From Bifidobacteriaceae bacterium (GTDB lineage Bacteria > Actinomycetota > Actinomycetes > Actinomycetales > WQXJ01), in contig JAISBQ010000011.1 of NCBI GenBank assembly GCA_031266115.1, positions 1 through 13,980 of the forward strand: 13,980 bases of DNA. The letters run 5' to 3'. Position numbers and translations under genes: made by a program. Positions 12,201-13,980 of this stretch are shown here, one piece after another. A model generated the notes under the pieces. It ran no database searches, was not told the DNA's origin, and was given only the letters and a program-made list of their open reading frames with translations. Numbering within the stretch: position 1 is the first letter of the stretch; every line of letters begins with the position of its first letter.

Positions 12201-13980
12201 GGGATTGCCGAGTTGTCGTTCACCACCCGGGTGCCGAGGACCTATGTGGTTCACGCGAGCATTCTCGGCCTGGATGGCATCACCACCACGGTACCGGCGG
12301 GTTCGGGTGATGTGACGGTGGCCTTCCGGACCGGTCCGGTCGCACCGGCCAGTTCGTGGTTCACGGTGACCGCCGATGCGTCCAAGATCGCCAACGGTAC
12401 CGATTCCCAAACGTTGACGGTGTTCCTCGCCGACGCGGCCGGGATCGGGATTGCCGGCCTGGATGCCACCGCCCTCGTGGTGCCGTCCACGGATAGGCCG
12501 GGGCCGGTGTTCGGGGAATTCGTGGAGGATTCCACGGTGCCCGGTCTATATCGCTCGGCGATGACTTCGCGGGTGGCCGGCACCTTCACGGTGGACGTGA
12601 TCACCACGGTACGGCCCGACCTTCCCCTCGGTCTCCAGGTGCCTTCCGGTAACGCGGTCACCCGGTTCGCTCCGGACCAGGCCTCGCCGGGCAACTCTCA
12701 CCTGCAGGCTGCCCCACCCGAGCAGTATGTGACCCGCCCGGTCAGCGCCACGGCTACCATCGCCGACGCGAACGGCAATGCCGTGATCGGCCAAACCGTG
12801 CGGTTCTGGGTCACCGACACCGAAGGGCGGACCATCGATCTGCGGCCCGGTGCCACCTATCTCGAACCCCGCACCGGCAGCGGCGGTGTGGCATCGATCG
12901 ACTTCACCACGGATGTGGCCGGCACCTATCGGGTGTATGCCGCGTTGATCGGGCTGCCCGGTACCTCCGAGCCCGTCCATCTGCCCGAATCTGGGCAGGT
13001 CACCGTGGTGTTCACCGCCCTGCCCGATCCCGACCTTGACCTGTCCTCACTGACCGGAACCGACACCGGCCCCCGCCCGGTCGGTGGAGCCGACCCCGAC
13101 GGTATCCACACCGCGTGGGTCACGCTGGTCGATACCTCCCCGGCCCACAACCCGATCCCCGGGATGACGGTCGAGTTCCGGATCACCGGCGTGGGGACCG
13201 CAGTGGACGGCACCACCGTGTCCACCATCACCAATACTGAGGGTGTTGCCCGCCTGCGGGTCGCCTCGGATGTGGCCGGCGTGGCACGGGTCTCAGCACG
13301 GGTCGCGGACCCGGCCACCCCCACCACGTGGATCACCGTGCCAGCCCGACCCGCCGGAGCATCGGCGCCAGCCGAATACCTCTCGTTGGTGTTCGAGCCC
13401 GGGCCCCCGGACGCCGGCACGTCCACCTTCTCCGTCTCTCAAGGCACCAAGGTCGCCGATGGCGTCGCCGCCCACACCATCGACATCGTCCTGCGTGACG
13501 CATGGGGCAACGCCATCCCCGGCGCCGCAGACGATCTGATGGCGCTGGCCACCCCGGACGATGGCGTGACCATCGGCACGTTCACGGCCCGAGGCCCGGC
13601 CTCGTCACCGTTCGACGGCCGCTACACGGCCCCGGTGACCTCCACAAGGCCCGGCACCAAGACCATCGCGGTACGAGCAGGCACCCTGGACATCCCCGCC
13701 GGGACCGGTGCAAACCGTGACGCGGTCTTCACCCCCAGACCCCCATCACCGGTCACCTCCCAGATCGTCATCCAGGCCCCCAGGATTGTCCTGGTTGGAG
13801 ACGGCACGAGCCCTGGGACCTCCACCCTCGCCATCATCACCCTGCGCGACCAGGACGGCCGCGAACTCGGGACCGACGGCGCCGGATTGACCGTCGCGTT
13901 GACCTCCACCCTGACCAGCATGCGCTGGAGTGACCTCGATGGAGTCGCCGGCATCGTCACCGACCGCGGCGACGGCACCT
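39..13980 (+). CDS. Giant CshA-type fibrillar surface adhesin with Ig-like repeat stalk (3' partial)
   Basis: An uninterrupted frame of 4,647 codons starts at ATG 39 and is still open at the last base. The visible part alone is roughly 460 kDa. Domain order: signal peptide (1-56), CshA non-repetitive-type head (about 58-278), GEVED domain (about 350-475), four DUF11/DUF7507-like repeats (482-1042), then 32 Ig-like modules (1045 to end). Family knowledge: such proteins are exported, attached to the Gram-positive envelope, and bind host or neighbour-cell surfaces; the repeats form the stalk. No enzymatic motif was seen. ATG 39 was chosen because a Shine-Dalgarno sits 7 nt upstream and a basic n-region plus hydrophobic core follows directly. 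The frame is also open upstream to base 3 (GTG 3-5), but that codon has no visible ribosome site in the window. The C-terminus (sortase motif or membrane anchor) is not visible, so the anchoring mode is unknown. The ligand is not predictable from sequence. Confidence 0.95.
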   Translation, partial: MSPTPHSSSSCVQNRLYRLATQARRWLRSGVSAGLAAGLVLAYVGINSVALPDADARFADEGLGRFPDLIDWFEWGEADEVLTMPITKSTPRIIAGKSLVTTCTLTQKPATQGTEKVKAYRPGTWIGDGLDNLYNVGGMGDDNTLVSGLANVTRGAAVTFTFSCSASFGDVPAAIDGLVVADAESSSKSTDEFVQAKPDGTGATWRILDTFAACPTATEAVLASDNTLKLRPNGNECLSPAGGPTAVAFMEGATSAEITVKGGGVSAIALGVVTGMDVGDAPASYNEAGALYQPSWNGGALQVGTTNVMDAGFTLAAPEQPSPRLGATVDGDSAYTYSDGADADDLGGTDDEDANFPGLIGGFIGGQVAIEDIDCTGPGYVAGWIDWNSNGTFDSGEMSGPPATAGSPVVPGAVRCPANAGSPTDIDLGWNIPQDARDALGATVSYARLRIAASPADAELATGFTFDGEVEDHAVHIGLPAMHIEQTTTGTQDLRAGDSAAFRIVATNIGQGFPPAGATVTVFADLTGVVDDAAYGDDACSGFAGLACTFDPDTNRIAWTFVPPDPGDSTELTYSAAIKPVSTEPDGDGQVRAVAWLDNPSTLLAPACEIDAAEVWTAEGVACRAVSFDLPRLTVTKASDLTTDPRVGDPVTYTVTATNAGPGDFTPDAPAVLADNLDNVDDDAPYQGDATTAPASVGAVALDGSALTWTGPLASGESIDLTYTSTIGPNGDTALTNVAWAPADPTSLTPPSCRAPVDGKDEITGEACASVAAALARLRVSARLDGPADPIEGDVLTYTLTAENTGTAAFTSASPAVVMADLADLMAGAEYRDDIDADLGAAAIDPSSNLATWSHPLGVGDTATITLTVRVGDVQDASLGATAWAAPDDSGTTPPTCDASWQAAGQCAVASIDRGVEAPALTVSAEADTSAFHNPIQVGDPIEYTFRIENPGNVVIDSVTLSDVLGNLDAVAAVAWPDPARPGRLTPGEGVTVTATVAVTAAMIADEEARVTVEAGGTDPKGVAVTSPQETLLTPVPPFAGIGTATFEVLTTSAKPADGVAEHLVEVVLLDVAGNGVTGVADQIDVALEPVFPQVTVTETTTPGTYRAAIVSTKSGVYQVSGAWGSEATLTNAGSGDTIVFTAGTPTSATLTSDTAGQVLAPGGIGVHRATVTLLDAHSNPVPNIPVTFDVQPAVIVAADPARPGTGSSEARSSITDEDGQFTIELTSPVIASATVKATADGAPILADDGAAPAALTLDFDYVDAPCPDPAVAFYTVTPAGPVPVVTGSFTLRVRLATCAGTLMVDQEAFLAGEATGRSGGGDAAVTAFTADPAVPGEYTATITSTAAGVKDLSVAWTRPPAASGQPIAAAGADQVEFTPGPPVIAEGSAAFAVSTFVKQPVLTGAQQVYVHLEDAQGNVVADPAVAERLTGRAPGGQAAVGRFSLAADAPAGYEYAADVTSAIAGSHRIAVDYRLTPSDPVEEVPVGDGGLANADAVFVAGVASCAWITAQPDGPVTAGTGAFAVVVAVTDGVWNAADARCMGNPVPEADVLLTADAVDGPGAATLTPAGQAVTGAQGTAAFSATSVKSGAFRLVATFGSDQGARGAANSPTIVFSPGAPSAVLSRLSVDDDDPRLADGDASHAVTVTVVDTNTNPVPGRTVRFDLSAPVFATGQAPGEDATAVTGPDGRATVYIRSTTAVVASPVYAFVRHTTGGGETQLVEPGSGAPQRVLLRFVPASVDPNNSGFEVVTRHADPLPTAGVDAHRVVAILADSRGNPAAVDPDLLGGKVTIPGKADGAVGGWTQDTTDPTGATYWAPATSPNAGRGIVTVTYGGATIMPLPSGGIPADRAEFIAGSVSPSKSTFAVTDTPNVAADGEACQTVSVTLVDAFDNPVEVATGLLEGTAAPAVVGAFAGPTAPGRYEACITSTRAGSHAVQVRVSTAGGGWQSLSPATGNSGRAVFVAGEADPTRSTLRLDRTSQVVGEIITATVTVRDFYGNLVGDESVTVRLSPDTFPVLGGGPGYLTAKTALADDPDRPGEAVFTFTSQHVGDHEVNATLPDAGDEAVSDSPLSVTFTVGDPASATLTRDTPETMYVNSGLHRARIAVRDAFGNPVIGQDVAFTVSGLLAAAMVPPSGEVRTGDDGDAIVEVGASAPGTATLRATLAGSSVAANPESLALRFSTTQISAANSEYWVSTGTRVADGMTAARSAHQIWVHVRDLNGADVDGAEVAESIGVSVTGPKGAAMIGPDGFAPVAGQPGVYTALLTSTTADVMTVGVHVNGTVPPRTASPDTLAWVPGPVDLDRSEFAVDPTSVVADDVATVAVDVILRDVHGNEIPGRANDLRALAPPATDSAFDGGGDSGVYTAHLRSAVAGRFTVSVNLRGEDAGPIGHGSNNAVARFHVGPASGESTLAVTAGTKLVTSQFHTAEVMVYDIKGNAVPGAAVTFDVPGVRTWNGGGWTVLADAQGKATIDVTADSEGTYAVAATVEGADGTPIAVKNSGATIEFVHGPIDPASSHFEVSQKADVVADGAEGHHQEIEVWLASTAGVGIAGRANALTATIVSGVGAYIVDLDESQPGVQQFVAKAGAPAGTYVAYVRSTKSGPFPIAVSAAGEPLEVTAAGRDIARFKAGDASPTHSTLRITEPTAPVGGEILAEVLVRDPLDNPVPFQFVELKTTPVDAINPDRGTLPFLRVQADNEGVARFTLSTEVKGIYTVYASLLLVAGEEGVPVSNSGLLDVEFIAGEASQATTMLTGSTGPVASDREHYHWARVTAKDRFGNLLEGKTVSFALTDPDGGAPIGRLVDGYTSTAVTDENGVAEVRYVGDWELGTTIVAAKVGAMAVTNNSPTSTPAQLTWDWVSSSMSSPDSWYELSEGTKTADGVQAHRVRIVLANDEGKPVVGEAANLVLTATPVPGSPARPDDAVWTLPVHPTPVPGQPGLYEALMTSTYAATFAISVVHTVGGAIGPDPSVDPARTTVTFVPGDMDRTQSWFEVSVAPPNRLADGVDTHTLTAVVRDAAGNGVRDLSLAAEDSATPHQVAVDAFTSPQPGVYTAELRSTTAGSFAMSATATDAEGTSMDLNAGARNRLAVFVSDTACSTASTFEVFPRPAPGDGTTVVAGRGAYELRAIARDCTVGHNLVAGASVVFETDPDVEPALTAPANTVTTGSTGVASLTVTSELAGRFAASAMLDGVEDISGSPAPIVFAPAEPDRLTSTLTGTADESRIADGFAFHVATVSVRDRFSNPIEGQSVTVSVAQIGRAATVVPAGVISPDGRTVTTVTDTYGKATVHIVSDAEVGTARVTAKIGDAATAQPILASPGVPASLALAFVPDTVDPGNSYYTVSAGERIAGVESHTLTVGLRDAYGAPVALDDPARQLHGTAVPDAEVINWRVSPDPLQQATYIADIVSTKAGTKLVGVEAAGLPIPTAATGIANDASVVFVAGGASQVNYEVSQEPGIKADGTSYQTVSITVTDRFGNHRMGDASRIDLSGDNLSFTDPVWTVDHYSSRVTSRVAGSHLVSMEFDDAAVPTTLNRWAAFTAGDADAGRSTLTVSAGIVRAGDDTHRATVRVRDAEGNPVPTHDVTIWTTPDTTPAPLLATVTTDDEGWAAVDFTSQRAGMYTVFAALGASRSGPQVTDSGALQVVFAHTDIDWSTTTLTATTGHKPVNNPADPHRAEVTVRDRFGNPVNTSGTTVQFALTGLPGAALSDTGAIAVDGDGIARVTITSTAEGTARLTARVGSTSVQSPAFVDLVFRPSSVVPTASSFEVTTDARTADGVDPHTLTVHLRDSFGAGVTDAADLIDVGLTPRSGVSGHTATVSRFTAVTGAPGDYTATITSTDADTYDLEVLAGGVIAPTPTSPSSVRFAPGTVVAGNSSFAVTEGVRIANGNSTGIDYHEVTATLRDRYDNGVPGLASSLTGLATPFTVGTFSEVDPARSPGLYVAVITSTKADTRPVSVALDGAQALSAGSANAVARFVAGPIDGGTSTLVAATSGTKLVVAEQHTVRVTAVDVDENPVAGATVMMSTVPVITDPAWNGIVRTDERGIAELSFTTRVPRTYVVHASILGLDGITTTVPAGSGDVTVAFRTGPVAPASSWFTVTADASKIANGTDSQTLTVFLADAAGIGIAGLDATALVVPSTDRPGPVFGEFVEDSTVPGLYRSAMTSRVAGTFTVDVITTVRPDLPLGLQVPSGNAVTRFAPDQASPGNSHLQAAPPEQYVTRPVSATATIADANGNAVIGQTVRFWVTDTEGRTIDLRPGATYLEPRTGSGGVASIDFTTDVAGTYRVYAALIGLPGTSEPVHLPESGQVTVVFTALPDPDLDLSSLTGTDTGPRPVGGADPDGIHTAWVTLVDTSPAHNPIPGMTVEFRITGVGTAVDGTTVSTITNTEGVARLRVASDVAGVARVSARVADPATPTTWITVPARPAGASAPAEYLSLVFEPGPPDAGTSTFSVSQGTKVADGVAAHTIDIVLRDAWGNAIPGAADDLMALATPDDGVTIGTFTARGPASSPFDGRYTAPVTSTRPGTKTIAVRAGTLDIPAGTGANRDAVFTPRPPSPVTSQIVIQAPRIVLVGDGTSPGTSTLAIITLRDQDGRELGTDGAGLTVALTSTLTSMRWSDLDGVAGIVTDRGDGT
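210..872 (+). other. CshA non-repetitive (NR2-type) adhesin head domain
   Basis: Residues about 58-278. Landmarks I recognise from CshA/CshB-family fibrillar adhesin-related proteins are DWFEWG (71-76), a PGTWxGDGLDNLYNVGG block, GLANVTRG, an FSCSA strand, GLVVADAE, and PNGNEC...VAFMEGATSA followed by GGG and ALGVV. Cysteines 103, 164, 214 and 237 form an even set and may make two disulfides. In Streptococcus gordonii CshA the corresponding region binds fibronectin; whether this protein binds the same ligand is inference only. As the first folded domain after the signal, it would sit at the tip of the fibre. Assignment is from motif memory, not from a profile search. Confidence 0.75.
873..1085 (+). 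other. Acidic linker between head and GEVED domain
   Basis: Residues about 279-349. It opens with GDAPASY, a phrase that typically follows the CshA-type head and leads into GEVED domains in secreted proteins. It contains RLGATVDGD and ends in a stretch dominated by Asp and Gly (about 334-352), which suggests an exposed or calcium-associated connector. No separate fold is recognised. Confidence 0.6.
1086..1463 (+). other. GEVED domain with calcium-loop-like motif
   Basis: Residues about 350-475. The domain ends with the eponymous GEVED at 468-472. Upstream it carries WIDWNSNGTFDSGE (384-397), in which D386, N388, N390, T392, D394 and E397 are spaced like an EF-hand-type calcium loop, and ARLRI before the final FTFDGEVED. 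Cysteines 375 and 416 are the only two in the domain and may pair. GEVED domains occur in bacterial extracellular proteins, often next to adhesin repeats; their precise role is not established. Confidence 0.85.
1482..3164 (+). repeat. Four DUF11/DUF7507-like beta-sandwich repeats
   Basis: Repeats begin near residues 482, 633, 778 and 921 (nt 1482, 1935, 2370, 2799). Each opens with a strand such as LTVTKAS or LTVSAEAD, followed by VGDPVTYTVTATNAGPG-like or VGDPIEYTFRIENPGN-like sequence, the hallmark of this family. The first is the most divergent; the fourth looks most like DUF7507 (xVxIDSVTLSD). The first three each end with a VAW or TAW strand, a Pro-rich turn and a two-cysteine loop: 608/623, 753/768, 897/907. 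The fourth lacks it and leads directly into the Ig-like stalk. These repeats are generally stalk or spacer elements of surface proteins. Confidence 0.8.
3171..3836 (+). repeat. Ig-like modules B1 and A1, ahead of the first 14-module unit
   Basis: B1 (residues 1045-1147) has the class B signature: FEV, PADGVAEH, LLDVAGNGV, PGTYRAAIVST. It is closest by eye to module B13 far downstream (shared FEV.T.A..ADGV..H and GVT..AD.IDV.L.P). A1 (1148-1266) is class A: HRATVTLLD, NPVPNIPVTFDV, TDEDGQFTIELTS. Its APAALTLDF end resembles A8 (TPAQLTWDW) and A15 (APAEYLSLVF), the closing modules of the two full units. The pair may be the remnant of an earlier, shortened unit. Confidence 0.75.
3837..8660 (+). 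repeat. 14-module Ig-like super-repeat, copy 1 (residues 1267-2874)
   Basis: Order BB AA BB AA BB A B AA, 1,608 residues. Module starts (nt): B2 3837, B3 4203, A2 4551, A3 4902, B4 5277, B5 5631, A4 5961, A5 6294, B6 6618, B7 6966, A6 7281, B8 7602, A7 7968, A8 8301. Class A modules show the Big_1/invasin pattern (HxAxVxVxDxxGNPVxG, VxF, TDxxGxA, SxxxGxxxVxA). Class B modules show SxFxV, ADG, LRDxxGN, PGxYxAxxTST and a closing AxFxAG. Modules abut without linkers, as expected for a stiff rod. Cysteine pairs occur only in B2 (1267/1299), A2 (1506/1542) and B5 (1882/1928). Boundaries are by eye, good to about 5 residues. Confidence 0.85.
8661..13421 (+). repeat. 14-module Ig-like super-repeat, copy 2 (residues 2875-4461)
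   Basis: Same order as copy 1, BB AA BB AA BB A B AA, 1,587 residues. Module starts (nt): B9 8661, B10 9027, A9 9360, A10 9702, B11 10077, B12 10404, A11 10710, A12 11025, B13 11355, B14 11691, A13 12024, B15 12354, A14 12696, A15 13044. Position-matched modules share landmarks with copy 1: A9 has the A2 cysteine pair at the same 36-residue spacing (3104/3140), A10 ends FVPxxVDPxNS like A3, B12 has ADGxxxQTVS like B5, B14 ends GSANAVARF like B7 GSNNAVARF, and A15 opens LTGxxTGP-like as A8 does. No cysteine occurs after 3140. Confidence 0.85.
13422..13980 (+). repeat. Start of a probable third super-repeat (modules B16 and partial B17)
   Basis: B16 (residues 4462-4573) is a canonical class B module: STFSVSQGTKVADGVAAH, IVLRDAWGNAIPG, then a TSTRPG turn and DAVFTP. 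It matches the copy-2 opener B9 (GTKxADGVxAHxxxIVL), although it also resembles B7 and B14 (LRD...GN.IPG.A.DL.AL). B17 (4574 onward) is a divergent class B module with GDGTSPG in place of ADG, ITLRDQDGREL, and VTDRGDGT just before the window ends. Two adjacent B modules after AA is what the 14-module pattern predicts. Confidence 0.65.

Noticed and set aside
3837..13421. Assembly duplication as the source of the two 14-module units
   Set aside because: Matched segments differ at most synonymous sites and at many residues, and module lengths differ, so they are diverged genuine copies.
1..13980. RNA genes, CRISPR arrays, insertion sequences, integrase sites or terminators
   Set aside because: No cloverleaf-like segment, short direct-repeat/spacer pattern, transposase-like translation or hairpin followed by T-run was found; the whole window after base 38 is coding.

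Overview
The window holds one gene. A single plus-strand reading frame opens with an ATG at position 39 behind a good ribosome binding site. It runs without a stop to the last base (13980), giving at least 4,647 codons, and the 3' end lies beyond the window. DNA is strongly G+C-rich and third codon positions are nearly all G or C. Together with a Gram-positive-style cell-surface fibrillar adhesin, this suggests a high-GC actinobacterium; I cannot name genus or species. The many open frames on the minus strand and in the other plus frames are by-products of this composition.

Layout of the protein (residue = (nt-36)/3): a long export signal (1-56); a region matching the CshA-type non-repetitive fibrillar-adhesin domain (about 58-278); a linker beginning GDAPASY; a GEVED domain with a calcium-loop-like motif (about 350-475); four DUF11/DUF7507-like beta-sandwich repeats (482 to about 1042), three of which end in a cysteine loop; then an unbroken array of 32 bacterial Ig-like (Big_1/invasin-type) modules of 102-126 residues from 1045 to the end of the window. 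The expected reading is a binding head at the N-terminus carried on a very long stalk, with the wall or membrane anchor at the unseen C-terminus.

The most notable structure is in the stalk. The modules fall into two classes. Class B has the form S-x-F-x-V...ADG...PGxY-x-A-x-x-TST. Class A has the form S-T-L...GNPVPG...V-x-F...T-D-x-x-G-x-A. Their order is B A, then BBAA BBAA BBABAA, then BBAA BBAA BBABAA again, then BB. Thus a 14-module, roughly 1,600-residue (about 4.8 kb) unit occurs twice in tandem and a third copy seems to begin. Most position-matched modules (for example 3 and 10 of class A) share private landmarks, including a cysteine pair 36 residues apart in both copies, while the underlying codons have diverged. 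I see no RNA gene, mobile element, CRISPR array, terminator or second real coding region.
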